From Caulobacter sp. (GTDB lineage Bacteria > Pseudomonadota > Alphaproteobacteria > Caulobacterales > Caulobacteraceae): a DNA stretch of 64,000 nucleotides. A program made the translations under genes and the position numbers. The notes below the pieces were generated by a model. That model saw only the letters and a list, made by a program, of their open reading frames with translations, was not told where the DNA came from and did not search any database. Positions 37,319 through 46,078 of the stretch are shown here, piece by piece (within the stretch, counting starts at the first letter, position 1; the number at the start of each line of letters is the position of its first letter). Location of the stretch: positions 1 to 64,000 of the forward strand of contig JAQGIP010000032.1 in the NCBI GenBank assembly GCA_028291055.1, in the 5' to 3' direction.

Positions 37319-37798
37319 CTAGCCCTCGTCCCGGGCGATCTCCGCCAGCTGGGCCTTCAGCCGCCGCGCGGTCGGCGCGACCAGGAAGCCGAACGACACG
37401 GCGCCGGCCTTGGTGTGCACTGCGTGGTGCAGCCGGTGCGCCTGGATGGCCCGTTTCCAGATCGGGGAATGGACGCCCCACATGGGGAAGCGCCGGTGCA
37501 CCAGGCCGTCGTGGAACAGGAAGTACATCAGCCCATAGGCGGTGATCCCTAAGCCGATCGGCAGTAGCCACGGGATGCCGCCATTGGTCCCGAACCAGAT
37601 GGCGACGATGGCCGGGGCGGCGAAGACGACCGCGAACAGGTCGTTCAGCTCGAACATCGCCGCGCGCGGCTCATGATGCGAGCGGTGCCAGACCCACATG
37701 AAGCCGTGCATGACGTATTTGTGGGTGAACCAGGCGAAGCCCTCCATGAAGGCGAAGGCCCCCAGGAACAGTGCGATATCGATGGCGATCGTCTGCAT
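37319..37798 (-). CDS. crtZ: Beta-carotene hydroxylase (CrtZ-type)
   Basis: EGFAWFTHKYVMHGFMWVWHRSHHEPR...FFHDGLVHRRFP...AHRLHHAVHTKAGAVSFGFL: His boxes. Confidence 0.93.
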   Translation of the reverse strand: MQTIAIDIALFLGAFAFMEGFAWFTHKYVMHGFMWVWHRSHHEPRAAMFELNDLFAVVFAAPAIVAIWFGTNGGIPWLLPIGLGITAYGLMYFLFHDGLVHRRFPMWGVHSPIWKRAIQAHRLHHAVHTKAGAVSFGFLVAPTARRLKAQLAEIARDEG

Positions 37799-37804
37799 GG
37801 CCGT

Positions 37805-39016
37805 TCAGCGTCTGATGTAGCGGGCCGTCAGCCAGGCGATGGCCAGGCCGGTCAACCCCGCGCCCCCAAGCACCGCCCAGGAGAGGTAGACCGAGTTATA
37901 GCCCGCATCGCGCCACAGCACGCTCTGATAGGCCTCGATCACCCAGGCGTGAGGGGTCAACAGGCCGATCTGCTGCAGGAGCGGCGGCATCAGGAAGCGC
38001 GGCACCATGGAGCCGCCCACCGCCGCCAGGATGAGGATCAGGAAGGTGGAGATCATCTGGGCCTGGTCGCGCGTACGGCACAGCGACACGATGCCCAGCG
38101 CCAGGCCCGACGCGCAGACGGAGGCGAAGATGGTGGTCGCCGCCCAGGCCGCGAAATGGCTGAACACCGGCGTGCCATAGACCAGGTCGGCGGTGATGAA
38201 GATGGCGGCAGCCTGGGCCATGCACTGGCTGGCCAGGAAGATGAACTTGCCGAACACCACCGGCCCCATACCGGCCACGCCCGCCAGCAGCCGGTCGCTG
38301 ATGCCGGAGCGGCGCTCGTCCATCAGCGACAGCGCCCCTTGCATGGCCGAGAACATGGCGAACAGGATGGTCACCGCCCCGGCGTAATAGGCGATGGTGC
38401 CGCCGCCCTTCTGGGCGCCCTGAATATCCTCGCGGTCGAACATGTTGCCGTCTGGCGTCGGGCGGCCGGCCTTGGCGTCCTCGGCGGTGACGCTCTCGCT
38501 GTCGGCGGCGTTGACCTTCTGTTCGGCGGTGAATTCGCCAAGCGCCGGCTCGATCTGGTCCAGCGTGCGCTTCAGCATCACGTCGGGCAGCAGCTTGCCC
38601 AGCACCTGCTGCACGCGCGCCTGGGTCAGGGGCGCGGCCACGGCGCGGCTGGGGTCGGAAATGATCAGCAGCGGGTGGCCCGCGGCGGCCGGATCGGCGC
38701 GGATGACCAGGCCCGCGTCGGCCTTGCCGGTGCGCACCGCGCGGCGCACGCCCTCGGCGTCGTCGCCCTTGGCCGCGTAGGCCCGCAGGTCTGGAGAGGC
38801 CAGGACGGCGGCCACGAGGCGCGCGGAGGCCGGCGTATTGGCGTCGTCGGCGATGGCCACCTTCAGCTTCACGTCCTCGCCGGTCGTGCCGGAGAAGACC
38901 GAGGAGAAGATCAGGAAGACCAGGGGCGGCAACAGGAAGCTCATGGCCATGGCGGCGCGGTCGCGCCACAGCTCCAGCAGCATCACCCTGAACATGGCCA
39001 GCGACATCATCACCAT
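37805..39016 (-). CDS. ABC-2 type transporter permease
   Basis: MSFLLPPLVFLIFSSVFSG; FSAMQGALSLMDERRSGISDRLLAGVAG; six-TM ABC2_membrane pattern. Confidence 0.88.
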   Translation of the reverse strand: MVMMSLAMFRVMLLELWRDRAAMAMSFLLPPLVFLIFSSVFSGTTGEDVKLKVAIADDANTPASARLVAAVLASPDLRAYAAKGDDAEGVRRAVRTGKADAGLVIRADPAAAGHPLLIISDPSRAVAAPLTQARVQQVLGKLLPDVMLKRTLDQIEPALGEFTAEQKVNAADSESVTAEDAKAGRPTPDGNMFDREDIQGAQKGGGTIAYYAGAVTILFAMFSAMQGALSLMDERRSGISDRLLAGVAGMGPVVFGKFIFLASQCMAQAAAIFITADLVYGTPVFSHFAAWAATTIFASVCASGLALGIVSLCRTRDQAQMISTFLILILAAVGGSMVPRFLMPPLLQQIGLLTPHAWVIEAYQSVLWRDAGYNSVYLSWAVLGGAGLTGLAIAWLTARYIRR

Positions 39017-39954
39017 CAGATGGCCACCTTGCGGTCGGCGATCAGGGTGAAGAGGTTCTGCAGCGAGGGCTGGCGCACGCGGATTTCGCGCGGCGTCAGG
39101 CCCAGCTTGCGCAGGCGGGTGTCGAGCTTGCCGGCCGCCGCATAGCCACCCGGGTCGAGCTTGACCCAAAGATTGCCCGAGGACTTGTTCAGCCCCTCGG
39201 CCGCCAGGCGGATCTCGCCGCCGGTATCGGGCTCCTGGACCAGATGCACCAGGATCTCCATGTCCTCGCCGAAGGCGTGGGTGATGAGGTCGCGGGGCGA
39301 ACCCTCCAGCATCATGCGCCCCTCGCGCATGAAGCCGACCCGGTCGGCCAAGCCGTCGGCCTGTTCCAGGTCATGGGTGGTCAGCAGCACCGCCACCCCG
39401 ATATCGCGCAGGCCGCGGATGACATTGTCCACCGCCTCGCGGGCGTCCACATCGACCCCCACGGTGGGCTCGTCCAGGATCAGCACCTTGGGCTCATGCA
39501 GGATGGCGGCGGCGATGTTGACGCGGCGCTGATAGCCGCCCGACAGATGCTTGACCGGCACATGGGCGCGGTCGGCGGTGCGGGTCAGCGCCATGGCGCG
39601 GGTGATCGTGGCCTCGATCTCCGGGCCCTTGACGAGAGACAGCCGTGCGAAGGTCTGCAGGTTCTCGCGCACCGTCATGTGCGGATAAAGCGCCAGGTCC
39701 TGGGGCACCAGGCCAAGGCCCGCGCGCGCGGCGGGGACGGACCAGGGGTCCTGGCCGGCCAGCCTCACCTCGCCCTCCTTCAGGCGAAGGCGTCCGCAGA
39801 TGGCGCGCAGCAATGTGGTCTTGCCCGCCCCGTTAGGCCCCAGCAGCGCATAGATTTCGCCGGCGCTCACGCTCAGGTCCACGCCGCGCAGCACCTGGCG
39901 CGTGACGAAGGCGTGCTTGGCCCCGCTGACCGTCAGGATGGGGGGGTGGCTCAC
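39016..39954 (-). CDS. ABC transporter ATP-binding protein (NatA/CcmA-like)
   Basis: GPNGAGKTTLLRAICG, LSGGYQRRVNIAAAI, LILDEPTVGVD. Confidence 0.92.
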   Translation of the reverse strand: MSHPPILTVSGAKHAFVTRQVLRGVDLSVSAGEIYALLGPNGAGKTTLLRAICGRLRLKEGEVRLAGQDPWSVPAARAGLGLVPQDLALYPHMTVRENLQTFARLSLVKGPEIEATITRAMALTRTADRAHVPVKHLSGGYQRRVNIAAAILHEPKVLILDEPTVGVDVDAREAVDNVIRGLRDIGVAVLLTTHDLEQADGLADRVGFMREGRMMLEGSPRDLITHAFGEDMEILVHLVQEPDTGGEIRLAAEGLNKSSGNLWVKLDPGGYAAAGKLDTRLRKLGLTPREIRVRQPSLQNLFTLIADRKVAI

Positions 39955-40847
39955 GCCGCCGCCTTGCGACCTTCGAAGAGGCCGCGCGCATAGTGGGCCA
40001 GCAGGCTTTCACCGACGCCGACGCTGTCCAGCGCGGCCCAGGCGGCGTCCAGGTGGCGCTCCATGGCCTCCGCCGCGCCGCCGTGGCCGAGCGCGGTGAC
40101 CAGGGTGGTCATACCGGCGTCCTTGCCGGTGTCCTTGCCGGCCGCTTCGGGGCCCGACTCGGCGTCGATCAGGTCGTCGCGGATCTGGAAGGCGAGGCCC
40201 AGTTCCCGGGCGAAGACGCCGACGGCCTCAATGGCGGCGGCGGGGGCGCCGGCGGCCATCGCCCCGGCCTCGGCGGCGGCCATGATCAGCACGCCGGTCT
40301 TCTGGTGATTGAGCAGGTCGATCTCGGCGGGGCTGCGCGCGCGATCGCGGTCGGCGAGGTCACGGGCCTGTCCGGCCACCAGGCCTTCGAAGCCCACGGC
40401 ATGAGATAGCCGCGCGGCCAGGTCGGCGCGGGCAGGCGACAGGGCGGTGTCGGCGGCAATCACCCCATAGGCGCGGTTCAGCAGGCCGATGGCGGCGAGG
40501 ATGGCGGTGGCCTCGCCGAACACCTTGTGGGCCGTCGGGCGGCCCCGCCGCAGGCCCGCATCGTCCATGCACGGCAGGTCGTCGAGGATAAGCGAGGCGG
40601 CATGGACCATCTCTATGGCGCAGCCGGCGTCCAGCGCCGCGCCGTCGGCGGCGCCGAAGGCCTCGGCGGCCAACAGGGTCAGCATGGGGCGGAAACGCTT
40701 GCCCGGCGCCAGCAGCGCATAGCGCGCCGCCTCGGCCAGGCGCCCAGGTCCGGCTTCGGCAGGCAGCAGCAGATCACCCAGCCGGCGGTCGACCCGCACG
40801 CGCAAGGCATTGATCGTGTGTGCGAATGCGCTGCTGCTGTCGTCCAT
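39951..40847 (-). CDS. crtE: Polyprenyl (geranylgeranyl) diphosphate synthase
   Basis: LAPGKRFRPMLTLLAAEA, DDLPCMDDAGLRRGRPTAHKVFGEATAIL, FQIRDDLIDAE; location next to the crt genes. Confidence 0.92.
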   Translation of the reverse strand: MDDSSSAFAHTINALRVRVDRRLGDLLLPAEAGPGRLAEAARYALLAPGKRFRPMLTLLAAEAFGAADGAALDAGCAIEMVHAASLILDDLPCMDDAGLRRGRPTAHKVFGEATAILAAIGLLNRAYGVIAADTALSPARADLAARLSHAVGFEGLVAGQARDLADRDRARSPAEIDLLNHQKTGVLIMAAAEAGAMAAGAPAAAIEAVGVFARELGLAFQIRDDLIDAESGPEAAGKDTGKDAGMTTLVTALGHGGAAEAMERHLDAAWAALDSVGVGESLLAHYARGLFEGRKAAA

Positions 40848-40990
40848 CTGCCTGGAATCGCGCGGCGGCTGCGCCCCCGATGCGGAGCCGCCTCATTTGA
40901 CCGGACAGGGCGGGAGCGTCAACCCGGCCGCGGCGCGGCGCGGTGGCCGCCCTGCACGGTTTCTGCACGGCTGGCCCCAACGGGGAAGGA

Positions 40991-41896
40991 TCAGGCCGTC
41001 GCCTTCGCCCTCGCGACCACGCCCAGAATCGCCTTCGCCATCTGATCATGCAGCTCGACCGGCAGGTCATGCCCCATGCCCGGGATCAGCAGCAGCTCCG
41101 CGCCCGGGATGTTGGCCGCCGTGTCCTTGCCGCCCTCGACCGGCACCAGGGCGTCGTCCACCCCGTGGATCACCAGGGTCGGCGCGGAGATGGTCTTCAG
41201 CTTCGGCCGCCGGTCCGGCGAGGCCATCACCCCGGCGTACTGGCGCATGAAGCCCAGCGGCGAGAAGGACCGGTTGAAGTCGCTCAGCGCCCGCTCGCGG
41301 ATGCCGGCCTCGTCGCCCGGATAGCCGGGGGAGCCGATGGCGCGCGCCGATTTGACGGCGTTGGCCAGGAAGCCCTCGATGTCCTCGCGCGGATCGGGAC
41401 CGCGGTTGTTGAGCACGGCGATGGCCTCGGGCTTGGAGGGGGGCAGCTCGCGGTTGCCGGTGGTCGACATCACCGAGGTCAGCGACAGCACGCGGTCCGG
41501 ATAGTCCGCCGCCACCAGCTGGGCGATCATGCCGCCCATGGACGCGCCAACGATGTGGGCGCGGGCAATGCCAAGCGCATCCAGCAGGCCCACCGCGTCG
41601 GCGGCCATGTCCGCGAGCGTATAGGCGGCGGACGGCGTCTGGCCCGCCGCGAGCGCCTGCAGGATGGCGGGCACGTCCGGCATGCCAGCGGCCTCCAGCT
41701 TTTCCGAAAGACCCACGTCGCGGTTGTCGAACAGGATCACCCGGTGACCGGCCTCGACCAGCCTGGCGTAGAAGGCTGGCGGCCAGCGCGTCATCTGGGC
41801 GCCCAGGCCCATGATCAGCAGGATGGGTGCGGGATCGGCGGCGTTACCGTGGCTCTCGTAATAGAGGTCGATGCCGTTGGACTTGATGTGGGGCAT
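40991..41896 (-). CDS. Alpha/beta hydrolase
   Basis: LLIMGLGAQMTRWPP, VGASMGGMIAQLVAADYPDRV (GxSxG), C-terminal GMGHDLP. Confidence 0.9.
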   Translation of the reverse strand: MPHIKSNGIDLYYESHGNAADPAPILLIMGLGAQMTRWPPAFYARLVEAGHRVILFDNRDVGLSEKLEAAGMPDVPAILQALAAGQTPSAAYTLADMAADAVGLLDALGIARAHIVGASMGGMIAQLVAADYPDRVLSLTSVMSTTGNRELPPSKPEAIAVLNNRGPDPREDIEGFLANAVKSARAIGSPGYPGDEAGIRERALSDFNRSFSPLGFMRQYAGVMASPDRRPKLKTISAPTLVIHGVDDALVPVEGGKDTAANIPGAELLLIPGMGHDLPVELHDQMAKAILGVVARAKATA

Positions 41897-41999
41897 TGAT
41901 GCCTCTCCTGATGTTTCCCGCCCGCCAGAAAGCGGGAAGCGCAGGCGCGGTCAAGCGACCCCGACGAGGGGCCGCGCCGGCAACAGCGATACCGCAAAT

Positions 42000-42189
42000 G
42001 GGGACATGATCCTATTTCCGCTCACCCCCTCTCGTCAGCGCCGGCCTGGGCCGGAAATAGGTTCGTGTCCCCGATTTGCGGGCGCGGCGCTGAAAGGCTG
42101 GTGGCGGCAGGAATTGGGGACACGAACCCATTTCCGGCCAACACTCCGGACGGCGGTCAAGCCGCGCCCGGAAATGGGATCATGTCCCC
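42000..42189. repeat. Four copies of a 20-bp motif in alternating orientation
   Basis: GGGGACATGATCCTATTTCC 42000-42019(+), GGGGACACGAACCTATTTCC 42053-42072(-), GGGGACACGAACCCATTTCC 42116-42135(+), GGGGACATGATCCCATTTCC 42170-42189(-). Confidence 0.95.
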
Positions 42190-42265
42190 ATTTCCCGCGT
42201 CGGCCCCCAGCCATCGCCGGGACGAGCGCACGGATCTAGGGCAGCGCTTCCAATGGGTGCGCACC

Positions 42266-42889
42266 CTAAGCTGAAGTGGCCACGCCCCACTCGTTCCAGC
42301 CGGCGATGCGCGGCGTGCCCGGCAGATACATCTTCTCCACCCGGTCCATCAGGAAGCCCGCCTTGGCGATCGACGCCGCGACGGGCCGCGTCAGGTGGCA
42401 GCCGCCGGCGATCGCCTTCCAGACAGGCTCGACGCGGAACTGCCAGCGGCGCACGTCGATGTCGGGCGCCAGGCCGTGCTCGCAGAACAGCAACCGGCCC
42501 TTGGGCTTCAACACCCGCCTGGCCTCCGCCAGCGCCTTGTCGGGGTCCTGGACCGAGCAGAGGGTGAAGGTGCAGACCACGCAGTCGAAGCTGTGGTCCT
42601 CGTAGGGCAGCGACTCCGCCGTCCCATCGCGCAGCTTGACCTTCAGCCCCTCGGGCCGTGGGGCGGCTTCCGCCCGCGCGCGCAAGGCCGCCGAGGGATC
42701 AACCCCAGCCACGCTCGTCACCTTGGCGGGATCATAGAAGGCTAGGTTCAGGCCGCCGCCCATGCCCAGTTCCAGCACCCTGCCCTCGGCCAGCGGCACG
42801 ATCTTGGCCCGCTGCTTCATGATCGGCTTGCTGCCGCAGGCGCAGCCGATCAGGCGCGGCATGATGTGGCGGTCGTAGAAGGAAGTCAT
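42266..42889 (-). CDS. Class I SAM-dependent methyltransferase (METTL7/TMT1-like)
   Basis: GRVLELGMGGGLNLAFYDPAKVTSVAGVDPS motif I; N-term YDRHIMPRLIGCACGSKPIMKQR; CTFTLCSVQDPDKALAEARRVLKPKGRLLFCEHG. Confidence 0.87.
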   Translation of the reverse strand: MTSFYDRHIMPRLIGCACGSKPIMKQRAKIVPLAEGRVLELGMGGGLNLAFYDPAKVTSVAGVDPSAALRARAEAAPRPEGLKVKLRDGTAESLPYEDHSFDCVVCTFTLCSVQDPDKALAEARRVLKPKGRLLFCEHGLAPDIDVRRWQFRVEPVWKAIAGGCHLTRPVAASIAKAGFLMDRVEKMYLPGTPRIAGWNEWGVATSA

Positions 42890-43377
42890 GGGGTGCGGCT
42901 TTCGGCGAGGCGGGCGTTGAGCAGCCGCGCGAGCTTCTTGGCGGTCAGACCGAAATTCGACTCCAGCCGGCCGGCGGCCTCCTCATCGTCATCCTCGTCC
43001 GGAAGGCGCAGGATGAAGTCATTCGTCTCGTGCCGCCTTACCCAGCCCACCTGGTCGGCGCCGTCTTCGCTGCGGCTATTGATCACGATGAAGCGCTCCA
43101 CCCGTTCCCAGCCCAGCGTCATCGCTTTGCGTTCTCCAGCCCAGACAACAAGACCGGTGGTATCGTAGGTGAGCCGCGCTGGCCGGAGGCTGCTGACAAC
43201 AAACCCGACCCCGAAGCCGATCAGGATCAAGGCGAGCCCGATCGCCCTGGCCAACAGCCGCTCCGCCATGATCCACGATAGGGCCAGCGCGCCGAGCGCG
43301 AGCAGGAGCGCCACAGCCGCACCGGCAATCATGTCGGCGCGTCGCTCCGCGATCGCGCCCGCCTTCACCTGCCCCAT
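42886..43377 (-). CDS. Hypothetical two-TM membrane protein
   Basis: Two hydrophobic segments then a soluble PH-like/acidic tail (LPDEDDDEEAAGR); 4-nt overlap with the methyltransferase gene. Confidence 0.65.
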   Translation of the reverse strand: MGQVKAGAIAERRADMIAGAAVALLLALGALALSWIMAERLLARAIGLALILIGFGVGFVVSSLRPARLTYDTTGLVVWAGERKAMTLGWERVERFIVINSRSEDGADQVGWVRRHETNDFILRLPDEDDDEEAAGRLESNFGLTAKKLARLLNARLAESRTP

Positions 43378-43386
43378 CCCTGGACC

Positions 43387-43830
43387 CTAGCGCGCGCGCC
43401 ACCACATCGCCACCGCCCAGGCATGGCCGTCGTGGCGCAGGCGCCGGATGGCTTCTGCGGGCGGGATCCAGATCAAGTCGTGGTCGTCCTCGATCTTCAG
43501 GCCGGGCTGTTCGGCGGTGACCAAGACCTCGCGCACCCCGAACTGGTTGTTCACCGCCTCGCCGTCGGTCATCTCGAAATATTGGGCGGCGCGGGTGATC
43601 TCGCGGCCGGGCGTCACCACCAGCCCGGTCTCCTCGCCGAACTCGCGGACCAGCGCCTGCAGCTCATCCTCGCCGGGATCGATGGCGCCGCCCGGCAGGT
43701 CGATCCAGTCGCCGCCCTCCTCGGGGCGCACATGGACGACAGCGATGCGGCCGTCCTGCTCGGCGATGCCGAAGGCGGCGGGACGAGGCCGGTAGGTGAC
43801 GCCGGACCTGGGCTCACCAAACTGCTGCAT
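43387..43830 (-). CDS. NUDIX hydrolase
   Basis: GGAIDPGEDELQALVREFGEETGLVV matches the Nudix box. Confidence 0.9.
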   Translation of the reverse strand: MQQFGEPRSGVTYRPRPAAFGIAEQDGRIAVVHVRPEEGGDWIDLPGGAIDPGEDELQALVREFGEETGLVVTPGREITRAAQYFEMTDGEAVNNQFGVREVLVTAEQPGLKIEDDHDLIWIPPAEAIRRLRHDGHAWAVAMWWRAR

Positions 43831-43844
43831 CGCGCTCCTCCGGG

Positions 43845-44858
43845 TCAGTCGGCGCCGTGCATCGCCACATAGGGGTCAGCCTTGCCGGCGATGACGTCGG
43901 CCAGGGCGATGGGCTTGGGATAGCCGATCGGCACGGTGACGCTGCCGTTCCAGGCCAGCACGATCAGGTCGCGCAGTTCGCTGGAGCCGGCGGCCAGGCG
44001 GGCGGCGGCGAAGGCCTTGCCGCGCGCGTCGCCGTTGGCGAATCCGCCGTCCTTCCACAGCTGGTAGAGCGGGCGCACCTGCGAGCCCGTGGCGGTCAGA
44101 TAGTCGACCACCCGCTTTTCGATCGCGCAGCCGCAATCATGGAAGGGGCTCATGGCCGCGACGATCTCCGGCTCGGTGATGTTGGCGCTGACGAAGGCGC
44201 TTTCGAAGGGCGAGTGGATCTTGTCGGTGGTGAAGCCGTCCGGGTTGGGGAAGTCGCCCCAGCCGTTGTAGTGCAGGCTGACATGCAGCGGCTGGCTGCC
44301 GTCGCCGACATAGTGTGACAGGTAGCCGATGTCGGACATGATCAGGGTCTGCATCCGCGCGGCGGTGGCCTTCAGCCAGGCGCGGTGCTTGGGGTCCTTC
44401 ACCGTCTTGGCGCCGGCCGTGGCCATGCGCCAGTAACCGAAGTCGAACTGCAGCCGCTGCCAGGCCTCGGTGATGGAATAGGGCAGGAAGCCCGCCTCCC
44501 AGCTGTCGTGACCCTTGGCGCGCAAGGCGGTGTCGTAAAGCTGGTGGTTGGCCGGCAGGGCGTTCAGGGGCACGCCGAAGATGGTCCCGTCGTCGCCCAG
44601 GTCGAGGAAGTGGGCCGGCGCGATGTCGTTGTCGAACAGCTTGCTGACGCTGCGCAGGCGGTCGGGCTCGCGCGACAGTTCGCCGATGGTGGCGATGGCT
44701 TCCTTGCCTTTCAGGAAGGGCGGCACGTCCTTCGGAAGCGCAGCGGTGGCCGTCTCGCCGATCATCCGGTGGCCGCTCTGACCCCAGGCCAGCGCGGAAC
44801 CGGCGGGCGCAGAGGCGACCAGGGCGAGGGACAGGACGGCGGCAATCGTACGGCGCAT
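43845..44858 (-). CDS. S1/P1 nuclease family protein
   Basis: Mature N-terminus AWGQSGHRMIGETAT; LSHYVGDGSQPLHVSLHYNGWGDFPNPDG zinc ligands. Confidence 0.88.
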   Translation of the reverse strand: MRRTIAAVLSLALVASAPAGSALAWGQSGHRMIGETATAALPKDVPPFLKGKEAIATIGELSREPDRLRSVSKLFDNDIAPAHFLDLGDDGTIFGVPLNALPANHQLYDTALRAKGHDSWEAGFLPYSITEAWQRLQFDFGYWRMATAGAKTVKDPKHRAWLKATAARMQTLIMSDIGYLSHYVGDGSQPLHVSLHYNGWGDFPNPDGFTTDKIHSPFESAFVSANITEPEIVAAMSPFHDCGCAIEKRVVDYLTATGSQVRPLYQLWKDGGFANGDARGKAFAAARLAAGSSELRDLIVLAWNGSVTVPIGYPKPIALADVIAGKADPYVAMHGAD

Positions 44859-44885
44859 GGGAACTCCAGCCAGTAGGGGCGCGGA

Positions 44886-45476
44886 TCAGTCGGTGATCGG
44901 CAAGGCGGCCTCGACGCGGGCGACCCATGCCGCCACCGCCGGATAGTCCGCCAGGTCGAAGCCGCCCTGGTGCGCGACACGGGTGTAGGCCACCAGGGAA
45001 ATATCGGCCAGCGTCAGTGTGTTTCCGACCAGAAACGTGGAACCTTCGAGAACGTCGTTCATGCGCTTCAGCGCCGTTCCGCCGCGTTCGTACAGCTTGG
45101 CGTCCAGATCGGCCCTGGGCTTGCCGAGGTAGAACATCTGGAACCGCGCCACGGCGATATGGGGCTCGTGGCTGTATTGTTCCCAGAACAGCCACTCCAG
45201 CATGCGGGCCCGGTCATAGGCGTCGGCCGGAATCAGCGCCGAATCGTCGGCCAGATGCAGCAGGATGGCGTTGGACTGAGCCAGCGGCCGACCGTCGTTC
45301 AGTATAACCAGCGGCACTTGGCCCACAGGATTCTTCGCCAGAAATTCCGGGGTCCGGGTGTCGGCATTCAGCACGTCCAGCTCAGTCCAAACGTATGGAA
45401 TCCCAAGATGTTGTGCGGTCCACTTGACCTTGAGGCAGTTGCCCGACTTGCTGTCACCATAGATGTGGAGCGCCAT
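44886..45476 (-). CDS. Glutathione S-transferase family protein
   Basis: MALHIYGDSKSGNCLKVKWTAQHLGIPY; NPVGQVPLVILNDGRPLAQSNAILLHLAD. Confidence 0.9.
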   Translation of the reverse strand: MALHIYGDSKSGNCLKVKWTAQHLGIPYVWTELDVLNADTRTPEFLAKNPVGQVPLVILNDGRPLAQSNAILLHLADDSALIPADAYDRARMLEWLFWEQYSHEPHIAVARFQMFYLGKPRADLDAKLYERGGTALKRMNDVLEGSTFLVGNTLTLADISLVAYTRVAHQGGFDLADYPAVAAWVARVEAALPITD

Positions 45477-45567
45477 GCTGTGAGTCCTTTAGGGGTTGCC
45501 TTTTAGGGTTCGGTTAGCCTAACCAGCCGACGCGCGACAACTTCCGCGTGGGCGGGTCTTCCGTAAA

Positions 45568-46077
45568 ATGCGACGTTTCCCGGCGCTTGCCGCGCTTCTC
45601 GGGATGCTGCTGTGCGCCGCGCCAGCAGTTGCCGAACCCCAGGACGACCCCGTGGGTGAGCTGATCTCCCGCGTTCTTGCCGTTCCCGCCGATGCGGTGA
45701 ACTGGTTGATGAAGGCGACGCTCTATCATGCGGGCGCCAAGGGTGTGGGATCGCGCGACGCGCTGGGATGCCGACCTGTTCCAATGCGCACGGCCGCCGT
45801 GGACCGCCATCTGGCGCCGCTTCATTCCGTCCTCTTCATCAAGGAAACCGTCGGCATCGTGATGCCCGATGGCACCCTGCATGACGGCTACTGGTACGCC
45901 TCCGACACCGGCGGCGCCATCAAGGGCGGGCGGATCGACCTCTATACGGGCAACGGCTCGGGCTCCATGCGGGGCGCGATGAAGCTGAACCTGAAGACCC
46001 TGACCGTCGCCAAGGTCGGCGAGTTCAAGGGCTGCCCCACCACCGCCGGCTCCACCATCACCATCGCCAGCCGCTAG
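45568..46077 (+). CDS. Secreted 3D-domain protein
   Basis: Signal peptide; DGTLHDGYWYASDTGGAIKGGRIDLYTG resembles the 3D (Asp-Asp-Asp) double-psi-barrel motif. Confidence 0.75.
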   Translation: MRRFPALAALLGMLLCAAPAVAEPQDDPVGELISRVLAVPADAVNWLMKATLYHAGAKGVGSRDALGCRPVPMRTAAVDRHLAPLHSVLFIKETVGIVMPDGTLHDGYWYASDTGGAIKGGRIDLYTGNGSGSMRGAMKLNLKTLTVAKVGEFKGCPTTAGSTITIASR

Positions 46078-46078
46078 G

